Shown: positions 1 through 11,528, counted from the first letter of the stretch. The stretch: DNA of 64,000 nt from Pictodentalium vernedei (GCA_031216915.1 CM062290.1:255857597-255921596), one strand, 5' to 3'. Made by a program: numbers and translations. The notes: generated by a model from the letters alone, not told the origin.

Positions 1-2439
1 GCCGTCTGGTTTAGGGGTACCACTTCCGTACCGTATGTTATACTTGGCAGACCTACCATTTCCCAAATGGTTTTCCCCACGAAAACCTTATTGAAACTGT
101 ATCTCTCTATAAGTTTCATTTGGTTAAGGATTCGCTTCCCCTTCAGAAAAAAGTTGTTTGTGCGGTTTCGGTAGATGCCTCTCCCTGTGATGTTTATATT
201 TACCTCCAGATACTCCTAGTCACGTGTCTCTCCTACACTAAGAAAGGTTGCTGCTACCTTCTGGAATGCAGAACTCCCCACTCTCCACTTTCGAGTGGAG
301 TCCACTTTGCGGCCCACAGGTATAACTTTGCCCTTGTTTTCATTAAGTACGAGTCTCCATTTGCTCCAATATTTCCCAACAATTCCCAGCATTTTCACTA
401 GCTCCTCTTCGCTTTCTGGCATTAGCACCATATCGTCTGCAAAAAATAGCCCTGGGATCTTCAAGTCCCCAACTGGCTACCCCCTCGTCGCTATGCGAGA
501 GTTCATCTCCTAAACCTTTGATGTACAATGCAAAAAAGAATTGGCGAAAGGATACACCCCTGTTTTAGGTCTATCTCCATAGGCACACGTTTTGTTGTAA
601 TGTTTCCCAGGCTAAGTTCACTCTGTACATCTCTATGTAATGCTTTCATAATTCCAACCAACTCGCCTCGCAAGCCCAGAGCCTCTAGCTTGCGCATCAT
701 ACCCTCCCTCCATACTCTGTCGTACGCCTTTTTAACATCCAAAAAGGCCATAAACATCTTCTTCTTTTTTGCTTTCGTGGATTCTATCACTTGGGATAGC
801 GTGAAAAATGGTCAGTGACTCTCCTTCCCTTCCTGAAGCCATTCTGGATTTCTCCCAAAAAACTCTTCTCTTTAATCATCTCCTCTAATCTCCCATACAG
901 GACTTTACAGAAAACTTTTCCCTCGATAGTTATCCAAAACGTCTTTTTCCCCCTTTTTGAAAATAAATGTCACTTTGCTTTCTCTCCACGCCTTTGAGAC
1001 CTCTTGTTTTTCTATGGCTAAATTGAATAGGGCAGTTGGGCTTTCCAAGAGTTTCTCTCCCCCTTTTTTGATAAACTCGTTAGGAATTCCATCCACCCCT
1101 CCAGTTTTTCCACCCCTTAATTTTGAGATCACCTTTCGCACCTCCTCCGTTTTAATTTCGCTGCACACGAAGTTCGATAGATTTTCCTCGACCTGGTTCG
1201 GACACTCCGGTGGGTTCCCCATCGCTTATCGTTTAACTTTTCCCAGTGCTTGACAAGCTCTAATGCGATTTGATCTTGCTCGTCTGTAACTCTGCCATCT
1301 TCTTTAATACTCTGTGGGTTACTTCCTTTGTTACGTTTATTCACCCATTTTCAAAATACGTTCGAATTCCCCCCCCCCCCCCCCACCCCTGTCGTTCTTA
1401 TCGTCCTAATACGACTGCTATTTTGCACTCTCCGATTATCGTCTTTAATCTTATTTACTTTATTTCGTGCTTGTTGGTATCCTTCCTTTGCTACCGCGGC
1501 CTCGTTGCTTTCTGCCCCCTTAAGTTTTCTACTTCTCTTGTATGCAGCACATTTAGCTTTTCTACCCTTTATGGCCTTTTTCAGTTCTTCGTCCACTCTG
1601 TACCCAAGTTCCCATGTTGACACCCTAATCTTTCCTACACTTTCCTTCCCTGTCTCCACTAGGCTCGCAACTATGGCGTCGGCCATCTTCTGGATATCCC
1701 CCCCCCCCACCCACCCTTGTGTACGGTTGCAAGCTTTGGTTTCAGTTTTTCTTCGAACTTCGCCCAGACAAAATCCTTTTTGAGTTCCCAAATCTCCTTG
1801 AAGCTTCCTTTGCTTTTTACTAGGTTTTTGGCCCTGATAGTCACTGTAATCAAGTTGTGATCACTATCCACCTCCATTTTTCCATCATCATCCACTTCAA
1901 CCCCTATCACCTCCCTCCATAAATTAATATCTGTGAGAATCTAGTCGATTATTGATTTTCTGTCGTTACTCTCCCAGGTCCATTTCCCCTTACACCTCGC
2001 GTCCCTGTTCAGAATCTTCAGGCCGAGCTCATTTATGAAGTTGAACAGCTTCCTTCCATTCCTGTTGACTTTCTTGTCCCCACCCTCTATGCCTTCTTCC
2101 TTATCACCTGTGAGTCATGAAAGTCACCCATCAGAATCAGCCCCCTGTTTTCTAGTTCTGTGATATTGGAGTTTAGTGTTGAGTATATGGAGTCATTCCA
2201 CTCGGGTTTGCTTCCCTCCACCGCACAGTATACAATCCCAAGGGCAATACTTTTTTTCTCAGATTGATCTTTACCCATCCAATTTCTTTCGAAACCTCAG
2301 CCGAGGTGCTGACATCTTCCAGGTCTGTGATCAGCAACGGTTTTAAACCCTCTAAGTCTTTAATGTACATGCCTACCCCTCCCCCTTTTTCTGGCCTTCC
2401 GTTCGCCCTACACCTATCCACACGCGCCCCCTTACTTGG

Positions 2440-2931
2440 GTTGTCACTAAAAAGTGTACTCCGACCCCGACCCCGAAATTACCGACTCCAAAAATATTTC
2501 TTCTTATAACTCTTTTATTAATGAATCAATTACATTGAAATTCAACATAAATGTACATAATTATGTGTAGTATACAAATAATCATATAAATGTTATAAAA
2601 AAATTATGATTTTCATTAACTTGACTTTTATAGAGTGTTGACTCACTAAAAAGTGTACTCGGCGATTTCAACGACGTTTCATTCTTCCATTCATATAATA
2701 CATTCATCCAGCTAACTTGTTGCAGTATTAAGAATATATTCGTATTTTACGATGTCTAAACAGGTCTAAAACAAGCTTTATAATCAATTTTAAAATTAAT
2801 CTTGCTTAAAATGGAAATTTACTCGAAGATGAGAATCGCCGACTCCGGCTTCATTCGAGGCTGCATGTAAAATTCAAACTTGCAATTGGCGGATCAATAG
2901 TCAGAGGTTTTCCCGGATTGTGGTAAGTGAC
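2440..2931 (+). repeat. Left terminal inverted repeat of the MULE-like element
   Basis: This arm pairs with 3547-4044. Within it, at 2637-2668, a second near copy of the terminus occurs (TGACTCACTAAAAAGTGTAC), so the TIR itself contains an internal terminus. Confidence 0.85.
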
Positions 2932-3546
2932 GCGGAGAAGTAAATTGTTTTACAGCAATCAAGTTTAACATCTGCCAGTAGCAAGGAAGGGCGTAATTTT
3001 TTCGATATGAAGTTGGACACTAAGGTTGTAAAATAATTTCCAGTGCTATATATCTCTGAAGGCATATAGCATCGGGAATTATATTATAACGATAGATTAT
3101 ATAGCACATGTCAGTAGTAGTAATTTTTTCGATAAGAAGTTTGACTCTAAGGCATATAGCATCGGAAATTATATTATGGAGAAAGAGTCTTGCTTCTGTC
3201 AGTAGCACGGAGGGTCGTAATTTTTCGATAAGAATCTGAACCCAAAAGTCGTAACACAATTTCCAATGCTATATATCTCGGAAGGCATATAGAATCGGGA
3301 GTTGTATTACAACAGTGGTGTCTAACTTCTCTTGGTGTGGGTGTTAAAAGTCAATTTTATAAAATTATGTTGTCTCACAATCTCCACACTAAGTTCCAAA
3401 GTAATTTAATATACATGTAGGTGGTACAATTTAGCACCGTTCACACTTGAAATTAATGCTATGAGTGATTGAACTGGAAATATTAGCACACTGCAATACC
3501 AGCGACAAAAAATCACTTTGAACGCCTTCTCTTGCATGTTAACTGA

Positions 3547-4044
3547 GTCACTTACCACAATCCGGGAATACCTCTGACTATTGATCCGCCAATTGCAAGT
3601 TTGCATTTTACATGCAACCTCAAATGAAGCCGGAGCCGGCGATTTTCATCTTCGAGTAAATTTCCATTTTAAGCACGATTAATTTCAAAATTGATTATAA
3701 ATCTTGCTTTAGACCTGTTTAGACATCGTAAAATACGAATATATTCTTAATATTGCAACAAATTCTCGGGAAGAATGTATTACATGAATGAGAGAATGAA
3801 ATTTCGTTGAAATCGCCGAGTACACTTTTTAGTGAGTCAAAACTCAATAAAAGTCAATTTAATGAAAATCATAATTTTTTTCTAACATTTATATGATTAT
3901 ATGTATACTACACATAATACTGTACATTTATGTTGAATTTCAGTGTAATTGATCCATTAATAAAAGAGTTTTAAAAAGAAATATTTTTGGAGTCGGTAAT
4001 TTCGGAGTCGGGGTCGGAGTCGGAGTACACTTTTTAGTGACAAC
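3547..4044 (-). repeat. Right terminal inverted repeat of the MULE-like element
   Basis: Reverse complement of 2440-2931 with a few indels. The internal terminus copy is at about 3810-3842 (GTACACTTTTTAGTGAGTCA). Confidence 0.85.
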
Positions 4045-4306
4045 CCTTACTTGGTCTACCCGTTCCTCGTGTCTTACCCACGTCTCGCTTAAGCCCATGA
4101 CATCAAACTCCTCTGTCCCGATCGATGTAGCAATTTCACTCACTTTTCGGTGGAGACCCTGGATGTTGCTATAACCCACTTTCAGGGTACTGAGATTTAT
4201 TGGCTTCCGCCTACTGGTTCCATTGTTTTCTGGCGCTAGCCTTGGTAAACTTATTCTGTCCCCCCCCCCCCCCCACGCTTGTCCATCCCACCGGTGTCCA
4301 CTCTAG

Positions 4307-5491
4307 TTATACTTGCCTCTGGCCTCTCACCCTGCTCCTCTCCAAAAAAGGCTCCGCTATCCATAGAATTTTATCCCCCAATACCCATTTCCCCACCCTA
4401 CTAAGATGCAGCCCGTAACGCCCGTACATGCTCGCATTGCCCCAATGGTCGATAAAGGGTATTCCCAGGTCAACACAGTAGTCCTCCAACTCCTCATTTA
4501 GCGCCAAAATCCTGAGTTCCGTTCGTCTCCACCTCCAATGACAGGAAGGACCCCGGATACAACTACCCTTGCATTCCTACTTAGCAGTTTGCTGACTAAG
4601 CCTCTATACGACTCCAACAAACTTACTGCCCTTCTCTCCCTGATATTGTTGGTCCCCACATGGATCACCACTACCGGTTCTGATCCTGACCCTGCCACAA
4701 TGCCATCTACCCGGTCCCTCAGATCCTCCACCTTCGCCCCCGGCAAGCACAAGGCTGATTAGAGCTATCAGGACCACAAACCACATTGTCAATCCCACGT
4801 ACAATGCTGCTCCCTGCTACAACTAATTTTCTTCTTCTGGCCCCAGTTCCTATATCATTTGCAACTCCCTTCCTTTTGCATGCCTCTGGCCCCCTCTTTC
4901 TCTTCACTGCCCTCCTTACCCCATCTGGCCTATCAACATCAACAACCATCTCGCCCTCCCAGGAGTATCAGAATCTAAAACACTAAACCTGTTTTCTAAA
5001 CACCGCCTAGCAACCTTGGCAGCCTTATGCAGACTCTGGTTTCCCAACTCTACGCAGCCCTGGCCTGACGCCACCTTCCAAATTTTCCTGCTAAAACCCC
5101 CCTCCTCAGTTACAACTCCCACATCAAGCATTCTTCCCCCACGTTTCCTGCTTCCCAGTTTCCTCATCGAGTCCACAACGACCTTCCACCCACCTTCCAC
5201 CTCACCATCATAGGTAACCTCCAACAGGGTAATTCCAGATACACCAGCCCTCCCCAACCTCCCTCTCAGCTCTGCAATCTCCTGCTCGAATCCAACACAC
5301 TTCTCTAACAACTGTACAAAATCCTTGTAGTTTGCACATACCCCACTACTCTCCATTGCCCGACCACCACCATACCTCATATTACACTGTCTGCATGCCT
5401 TCGTATCCTCACTCTCCCCCACCTGCACCTGCACCCCTCGACTCACCCCCGACCCCCCTTTAATACCTCCGTTTGGACACCTATCGAGCAC
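4307..5491 (-). pseudogene. LINE ORF1 remnant with coiled coil and SGNH/esterase-like domain
   Basis: The reading starts at an ATG at 5491. Near the N terminus is a Cys pair ('CRQCNMRYGG') followed by a heptad-like stretch ('FEQEIAELRGRLGRAG') that could form a coiled coil. Further on, 'KLVVAGSSIVRGID' resembles block I of SGNH hydrolases. 'VVVIHVGTNNIRERR' matches the conserved GTNN block, and 'YGLHLSRVGKWVLGDKI' matches the C-terminal D/H-containing block (here GLHLS). This is the domain order of esterase-type ORF1 proteins in some CR1/L2-like LINEs. The three blocks are in different frames, so the gene is broken. Role in retrotransposition, probably membrane or RNP binding, is not settled for the family. 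Confidence 0.75.
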
Positions 5492-5505
5492 TTACCATTC
5501 ATGTT

Positions 5506-5927
5506 TATAAATATTACAGGACCTAATGACCGAAAATGACAAAACACCAAGGCACCAAACACACGAAAAAAGGTAACTAACGTAAACAAAAAGCAAAATC
5601 GGAAAAACCTATCAACTAAACCTCCTTATTTCACCTTTCGATCCTCCCCTAACACACATGCAAACTAAATATATAAAAACTTCCCTGAAATAAAACCAAT
5701 GCACAAGAAATACTTATAAACAGTTCCGAGTAGAAAATTCTCTTTGTGAGGGGCGCTCCGAGACCTATGAAAAACACAGTTGGCCGGGTCAATCAACCTG
5801 AACATAGAAAACAGAAATGGGTGGGATGAATTCATTTGTTGATCATCATTCATTCCAATTATTGCTTGAACACTGTACAGGGAATAGTTCGCAATGATAA
5901 ATGTCTCGTTATCTTGCCCTCTGAATG
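5506..5927. other. No gene seen; probable LINE 5' UTR and flank
   Basis: AT-rich sequence upstream of LINE ORF1. No motif, exon or repeat that I recognise. Confidence 0.5.
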
Positions 5928-6092
5928 TGTGACATTTTGACCAAAAGTATGTGACGTTTTGACCAAAAAGTATGTGACGTTTTGACCAAAAGTATGTGAC
6001 GTTTTGACCAAAAGTATGTGACATTTTAACCAAAAAATGTGATGTTTTGATCATTTTGAAATGTGATGTTTTGGTTGTGTGACATTTTGACC
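5928..6092 (+). repeat. Minisatellite, about 21-bp unit
   Basis: About seven units of roughly TATGTGACGTTTTGACCAAA with one or two changes each. The last units decay (ATGTGATGTTTTGATC). The minus-strand open frame across it (repeating VTYFWSK-like peptide) is a by-product of a unit length divisible by three. Confidence 0.9.
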
Positions 6093-6149
6093 AGCACCCA
6101 CTAGTAATACCAACATCTGTAAGACTATTATGAACTACCTAGTAAAGAA

Positions 6150-8594
6150 ACAAGAGGCCCCAGGGGGCCTGAGGGCGTTCACCTGACATGGTAGCCTAAA
6201 TATCAACCCAGAGAATTAATTTCAACAAGTTGCATCTGCTCCTCCTAAGAAAAGCTAAAACCAAATATCCAAAGATTCTGACCAGTGGATCTAAAAAAAA
6301 TGATTTTTAAAGAATATTCCTCATAATGAACTAAGTTATAATTCGGGCTCCCACAGGGAGCCCATATATGAACCCAGGGACTTGGCTTTAACAAACTTGA
6401 ATCAAACCCCCCTAAGGATACTGCACACCAAATATCAAAACATTCCGACTGCTGGATCTGAAGAAGAAGATTTTAAAGAAAATTCCTCATTTTGAACTAA
6501 GTTACAATTTGAGCTCCCACAGTGAGTCCAAATATGGACCTAGGGCCATGGCTTGAACAAACTTGAATCTCACCCCCCTAAGGATGCTGCATACCAAATA
6601 TCAAAACATTCTGACTGCTGGATCTGAAGAAGAAGATTTTTAAAGACAATTCCTCATTTTGAACTAAGTTATCATTCGGGCTCCCACAGTGAGCCCAAAT
6701 ATGGACCTAGGGACATGGCTTGAACAAACTTGAATCTCACCGCTTAAGCATGGTGCATATCAAAAGATTCTGCCTGCTGGATCTTGAGAAGAAGATTTTC
6801 AAAGAAATTTTCCTGAAATGCACTAAGTTCAAATTTGGGCTCCTATACTGAGCCCAAATATAAACCCAGGGGGCCGATTTGAACAAACTTGAATCAAATC
6901 CACCCCACAATGTTGCATATCAAATATCAAAAGATTCTGCCTACTGGATCTGGAGAAGAAGAATTTTTAAGAAATTTGCCTGAAATGCACTAAGTTCGAA
7001 TTCGGTCTTCTATAGTGAGCCCAAATATGAATCCAGGGGGCCGATTTGAACAAACTTGAATCAGATCCACCCCACAATGCTGCACACCAAATATCAAAAG
7101 ATTCTGCCTGCTGGATCTGGAGAAGAAGATTTTTTTAAGACATTTGCCTGAAATGCAATAAGTTCGAATTTGGGCTTCTAAAGTGAGCCCAAATATGAAT
7201 GCCGGGGGGCCGATTTGAACAAACTTGAATCAGATCCACCCCATAATGCTGTATACCAAATATCAAATGATTCTGCCCATTTGTGCAGGAGAAGAAGATT
7301 TTTTAGTAATTTCTCTAATATACATAGGGTGCTATCGGAGTTATGCCCCCTATGGAGCCCCAAGTGGGCATGTCCATTTCATTTGAACAAACATATGGTA
7401 ATGAACATCCATACCAAGTTTCGAGCAACTCGACCTACCGGTTTCAGAGAAGTCGTTTGAAAAATGTTCACGACGCCGGACAACAAGTGATAAGTTTAGC
7501 TCCCTTCGGTGAGCTAAAAATCAGAAGTAGAATATGTTTATGTTAGTTTATTGGGTTTTGGCGACACTTTCAACAGCTAACTAAGTTCGAAATCGGGCTC
7601 CTATACTGAGCCCAAATATGAACCCAGAGGGCCGATTTGAACAAACTTGAATCAGATCCACCCCACAATGCCGCATACCAAATATCAAAAGATTCTGCCT
7701 GCTGGATCTGGAGAAGAAGATTTTTAAGAAATTTGCCTGAAATGCACTAAGTTCACAATCAGGCTCCTATACTGAGCCCAAATATGAACCCAGTGGGCCG
7801 ATTTGAACAAACTTGAATCAGATCCACCCTACAATGTTGCATACCAAATATCAAAAGATTCTGCCTGCTGGATCTGGAGAAGAAAACTTTTTTATGTTTT
7901 TCCCATTGCCTACAGTGTTAAAAAGTGTTAACTCAGCACTTTTTCAAAGTCCTGAAAAATGTACCTTGTGATCAACCCAATAGGGATTTTTTTTAACCAT
8001 TCTATTCTACTGGATAAAATAAGAATTCTCTGTGCCGTGTAGTTTTGGAGATACGGCAGTTTTAAGGTTTTTCCTATTTTTAGCTCCCGAGGTTCCCACG
8101 GGGCAATGAGAAAATTTTTTTTTGCATCAATCAACTACTTGTGACCCATTATCATCTCATATCAAATTTGGTTCAAATCGACCTCACAGTTCTGAAAATA
8201 GAAATTTTAGGCGTGGCCAAAATTTTTGCCCCTCCCATAATGAAGGCAAATAATGCCCGACAAACTTCTCTTGAACAAACTTGATTCTAAACCTCAAAAG
8301 GACTCTGTATACCACATATCAAGTCTCTGCTACTGGTGGTTCATTAGAAGAAGATTTTTTAAAAAAATTTGGCCATTTTTTCCCCACCCCTCTGCTCAAT
8401 TTGAGTCGAAACCTAATTTGCATAAAAATCAAAATGCCCCTATATAACCACTACTTACATGAAATTTAATTAAAATGTGGCCAGTGGTTTAGGAGAAAGA
8501 CACTCAAACACCACCTTCACGCAGGACAACGGACGGACAGACGGACAAAGAGTGATCAGAAAAGCTCACCCTGACTTTCTGTCAGGTGAGCTAA
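6150..8594 (+). mobile_element. Family 1 repeat element, copy a (Helitron-like, tandem-unit core)
   Basis: The head is ACAAGAGGCCCC followed by 'TTCACCTGACA'. The tail is a GGACGGACAGACGGAC tract, then the hairpin GCTCACCCTGAC...GTCAGGTGAGC and CTAA. The tail TGTCAGGTGA is the reverse complement of the head TCACCTGACA. In between are about 15 degenerate units of 110-150 bp sharing 'AACTTGAATC', 'CAAATATCAAAA' and 'GAAGAAGATTTTTAA'. There is no coding capacity: short ORFs inside are chance frames of the units. A hairpin directly before CTRR is a Helitron 3' signature; with the inverted head/tail motifs it suggests a Helentron/HINE type, which is inference. Confidence 0.7.
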
Positions 8595-8639
8595 AAATAA
8601 GCGTGTAGTATCTGCCAAGGTCACTCTTCTGTGCCTTTC

Positions 8640-9110
8640 TTATTTCACCAGAATCAAACAGTGTGGGCAGATTTGGTGCAAGCTCATACTTATGATATCC
8701 CTCCATTTTGGACTGGGACTGGATCACACACGTACTTCCCCTTCATCTCCACATACTGTGATAGAATTGACCATTGATGCGATTGATCTGACAGTATCGG
8801 TGTGATGCAGTTCGATGTTGCTGAATGCTTTCCCTACAACCTTTCATAGACATCCATTACCAACTGCAACGGCTTGGTCAGAATTGACTGAATTGTCTGT
8901 CACAGTGCCAGATGATAGTGAGGCTAAATGCAGTGGATCTCTATTGCAGAATGGAGAATGTACTCTCAACCAGTTGAAGAATTTATTTATGCCACTAATG
9001 TCATTTGCTTGTACGCTCTTATGAAGGATGTACCAAAACCAAATAGGTCTAAAAACGTGGCAAATTCAGTGGTTGTCCTGTATTGTCAGGATAATTCTTC
9101 AATATATCAT
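8640..9110 (+). other. Unassigned block with exon-like composition
   Basis: After an acceptor-like 'TTATTTCACCAG' (ending about 8651) there is an open stretch reading 'TVWADLVQAHTYDIPPFW', and other frames nearby stay open for 60-80 codons (8815-9024, 8928-9182). No family is recognised and frames conflict. It could be a decayed coding remnant or chance. Confidence 0.2.
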
Positions 9111-10020
9111 AAGATTTTTTGTTCAGTTAACAGGATTTTCCTCCATGGCCTACATATAATTAACAGGTCAACTTTTTACTAATGGTATGGTAAACTGGTG
9201 ACTTCCCACCTATCCAACCTTTTGAATTTTCCTATCATCGGATATTTGAAATGTTGGTTGGATGCAACTTGGTGAAAAATAGAACAACAGGTGTTAATCC
9301 GCAATTATGGTATAGTCTGTTTCATATATTATACCACATCAAACATTACAAACACAGAAAATAGCTAGAAATGATTTATTTATTCATCTTTTTTTCTCAG
9401 AAATGTTTTCACAGTCACAAATTTTAATGCTAGTGAATTTACAAGTAAACTATTTTAGTAGGCCATTCAAAAAAAAAAAATTGTTTCATGGACACTTCTT
9501 TGTTATTAAAACTCTACTACTCCCGCATCAGGTAAAATTGCCTGAAAATTACTTGAGAAACCTGATTATTTTTTTTTTTCAATCACCATAACCTTCTGGA
9601 CTGAGGTGTCGAAAATATAAATATCAAGCAATATATTCTTCCCATAATTTGACTAGAGATTTAGCCAATTCAATGAGCTCCATCAAACAAGACTGAATTG
9701 GTTAAATTCCAAGTTGCATTTTGGGGAAGGTATATCACTTGATATTCAGATTTTATTTTGAATAGCCTTAATCCTCTTTTGTGAAATAAAATAAATGTGA
9801 ATAAAATAAAATAAAAATTTAATAGTAATAAAAATAATTTTAGTCACAATGTATTGGATATACAATGACATTAAAAAATTACAGACAGTAGTAATGAAGA
9901 GAAAAAATTATAATCTAATTTGTGAAAATGTAGATGATAACTGCTGTGAATCTGAAACAGACTACAGGCAAATCTTCTGAATGTCTGAAGTCTAGAAGGT
10001 TGGCAAGACACAACATCAAA
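9111..10020. other. No gene seen; AT-rich spacer
   Basis: AT-rich intergenic or intronic sequence. It contains one decayed copy (9670-9725) of the dispersed 'TCAAACAAGA..GGTTAAA' repeat also seen at 11395, 27410 and 30985. Confidence 0.5.
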
Positions 10021-10021
10021 T

Positions 10022-10400
10022 TTAGAATGCAGGGATCGCGGTGGCTCAATGGGAGACTGTTCGACTTCTATGCTAGAGGTCCCGAGTTCCAACCCCGTCT
10101 GGGCGACCCGCATTGTGTCCTTGAGCAAGGCACTTTCTCCCAGTTGCCTACATGGGGGCACGATGACGCTGTGAACTAAGGTGTACTGCACGTCGATGGT
10201 GCACATGTCTTCAACCGCTGTAACCCTGCTTGAGCGGAGCTTGAACAGAGTTAGAATGTTGAGGAGCTGACAGTTGCTCATTGTTGCTCAGTGGTTCTCT
10301 CCAGGTACTCCGGCTTCGTCCATCCGTAAAACTGTCATGGTCACGATTAGCCATTGAGCATAAGTATGTAACCTTAAACACTGATAAATAAATGTGAGAG
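10022..10400 (+). mobile_element. tRNA-derived SINE
   Basis: A box A-like TGGCTCAATGG (about 10031) and a box B-like AGTTCCAACCC (about 10084) lie 50 bp apart as in a tRNA head. They are followed by 'TGTGTCCTTGAGCAAGGCAC' and 'GGTGTACTGCAC', a central block shared with the SINE at 35931-36119. The 3' part has 'CAGGTACTCCGGCTTC' and the tail 'CACGATTAGCCATTGAGCAT' ending in AATAAATG. The same tail recurs at 21451-21517 and 31655-31692, which supports a LINE-derived tail mobilised by a partner LINE. Promoter boxes have mismatches, so this copy is old. Confidence 0.8.
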
Positions 10401-10438
10401 TGCAAAATGACCCAGTAAATAGCTTGGTGTGTGGATGT

Positions 10439-10620
10439 AACAAGCAATGAACAATGTTATTCAATTAAGAAACATCCTATTAAGTGGGCTCAGCTGTATT
10501 TAATAATTATCAGAGATAAAAAAAAATTTAACAAGCAATGAGCAAGGTTATTCAATTAAGAAACATCCTATTAAGTGGGCTCTGCTGTATTTAATAATTA
10601 TCAGAGATAAAAAAAAATTT
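10439..10620 (+). repeat. Two-copy tandem repeat, 91-bp period
   Basis: CAAGCAATGAACAATGTTAT at 10441 recurs at 10532 with three or four substitutions; both copies end in 'CAGAGATAAAAAAAAATTT'. Confidence 0.9.
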
Positions 10621-10654
10621 TTAACTCATAACCAACCAAGTATTTTCTTGAATT

Positions 10655-10712
10655 TCTCATGAAATCAAGTCATGGCTGAAGAAGAACACCCATGACTTGG
10701 TTTAATAGAAAA
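10655..10712. repeat. Short hairpin (MITE relic)
   Basis: Arms AAATCAAGTCATGG and CCATGACTTGGTTT around a 17-nt loop. A longer relative lies at 59770-59836 with CTAGTCATGG / CCATGACTAG arms. Confidence 0.65.
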
Positions 10713-10869
10713 TATTCAATCGAAAATATTCAATCGAATCTAGCATAAAAAAATAATTGATGAAAGACGTACTCCTATTTCTGGAAGAATATTTTGTTGA
10801 CAAGAGCAGAACTACTATGATTATATCACTACAACACAGTAGAATATTTTGTACTAGGCAGAAAAACTT

Positions 10870-11340
10870 GTCTGCAGGCCAACTTTTAACTCATGACCCA
10901 TAAGGGCCTAATTCCGACTTTTAATCACATTTTTCTACAACAAAACAGGTGCCTCAACATGAATTTTGGGGTAAGCTTGCAAGTTACATCTGAAGTGCCA
11001 TGGCAGTTGTTTCTAAGCATGTCTTGGCAGCCTACATAGGCAGCCAAGACTTGCCAAGAAACAACCACAAAGTCATAGGATGGGGATTGTCAAAGTAAAG
11101 AAAAAATGTAAAGAAAATCTCCAGGCCAACAGGGGTAAAAGCCTATTTCCAACTTTGGTAAATTTTTACTTTCTCAGAACAGGTACTCCAACATATCATC
11201 TTGGGTAAACTTGCAAGAGACATTCTAAGTATATTGGCAGTTGTTTCTAGACAAGAATTACCTAGATGCAACTGCAAAGTGTAGCAAAAATGTATGTAAA
11301 ATCTCTGGCCTTTAATGCCCTGCACACTGGGATCGAAATA
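10870..11340 (+). repeat. Two diverged copies of a dispersed repeat, with an internal hairpin
   Basis: Copy 1 (10880-11110) and copy 2 (11130-11340) share 'AACAGGTGC', 'CTTGCAAG' and 'GGCAGTTGTTTCTA'. A third relative is the TTAA-flanked element at 15171-15286. Inside copy 1, GTCTTGGCAGCC-TACATA-GGCAGCCAAGAC (11020-11050) is a hairpin, extended outwards by GTTGTTTCT/AGAAACAAC. Confidence 0.6.
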
Positions 11341-11394
11341 TCAACCTGAAATTTTTCCTATAATGCAACTAGAATTTTAACCATTTTTGGGAAG

Positions 11395-11450
11395 CTCTGT
11401 CAAACAAGACTAACTGGTTAAACTCCTACCGTACGGCCGCCATGGACTGG
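11395..11450 (+). repeat. Fragment of dispersed 'GCTCTGTCAAACAAGA' repeat
   Basis: Shares GCTCTGTCAAACAAGA and the following GGTTAAA with longer copies at 27405-27615 and 30975-31215. Confidence 0.6.
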
Positions 11451-11528
11451 TCACTTTCCACGGGTACGCAGTATTTCCACAGTCACAATAATATTAGAAT
11501 ACAAACACTAATTATAGAAATAGTCATA

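Larger units (their letters stand above)
2440..4044. mobile_element. Non-autonomous DNA transposon with about 495-bp terminal inverted repeats (MULE-like)
   Basis: The ends are GTTGTCACTAAAAAGTGTAC and its reverse complement. The flanks are CCTTACTTGG at 2430-2439 and 4045-4054, a 10-bp target duplication. Removing the element and one duplication reconnects the LINE endonuclease frame region, which proves insertion. The two arms match, with scattered differences, from 2440-2931 and 3547-4044. The middle (2932-3546) carries about three degenerate units sharing 'GGCATATAGCATCGG' and codes for nothing recognisable. Long TIRs with 9-11-bp duplications are typical of Mutator-like elements. No transposase is present, so that assignment is inference. 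Confidence 0.85.
1..4185 (-). pseudogene. LINE ORF2 remnant: endonuclease plus reverse transcriptase
   Basis: The endonuclease start is visible at 4179-4060, with 'YSNIQGLHRK' and 'DVMGLSETW', the usual 'NI.G' and 'ETW' signatures. It resumes beyond the inserted element at 2430-2090 with 'GGGVGMYIK' and 'LILMGDFH' (the 'GDFN'-type catalytic block, here with H). RT blocks follow: 'GGKTGGVDGIPNEF' (about 1110), 'AFLDVKKAYDRVW' (about 740), 'DLKQGCILSPILF' (about 540) and 'FFADDMVLMPESEEE' (about 440, the FADD catalytic motif). Pieces sit in different frames, so at least two frameshifts and several stops separate them. A host or viral RT is unlikely because the endonuclease is part of the same reading direction. 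Confidence 0.85.
1..5505 (-). mobile_element. Decayed LINE (APE-type non-LTR retrotransposon) with esterase-like ORF1, 3' end outside the window
   Basis: Reading the minus strand from about 5500 downwards there is an ORF1 region with an SGNH/esterase-like domain, then an apurinic-type endonuclease start, then a reverse transcriptase running off the left edge. The order ORF1, endonuclease, RT fits a non-LTR retrotransposon. Esterase-bearing ORF1 is known from CR1-like clades, but the RT is too broken for me to assign a clade. Frameshifts, stops and poly-C tracts (1371-1384, 1700-1707, 4261-4274) break the frames, so the copy is dead. A separate DNA element (2440-4044) splits the endonuclease. 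The 3' UTR and tail are not in the window. Confidence 0.85.

Noticed and set aside
1328-1791. 150-codon frames on both strands rich in Pro or Gly
   Set aside because: They cross poly-C tracts in the LINE ORF2 region and are out of frame with the recognised RT and endonuclease blocks.
5665-6054. 129-codon minus-strand frame with repeated VTYFWSK-like peptide
   Set aside because: It is the translation of the 21-bp minisatellite plus flank; no domain or gene context.
7178-7363. 61-codon frame conserved with 30493-30678
   Set aside because: Conservation is at DNA level across the whole 740-bp repeat block, including non-coding parts, so not evidence of coding.
9403-9591. Short plus-strand frame in AT-rich DNA
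   Set aside because: Lys/Phe-rich chance frame with poly-A and poly-T runs and no homology.
10027-10100. Possible tRNA gene (box A and box B)
   Set aside because: No acceptor-stem pairing, box mismatches, and a downstream SINE body and tail, so it is a SINE head.
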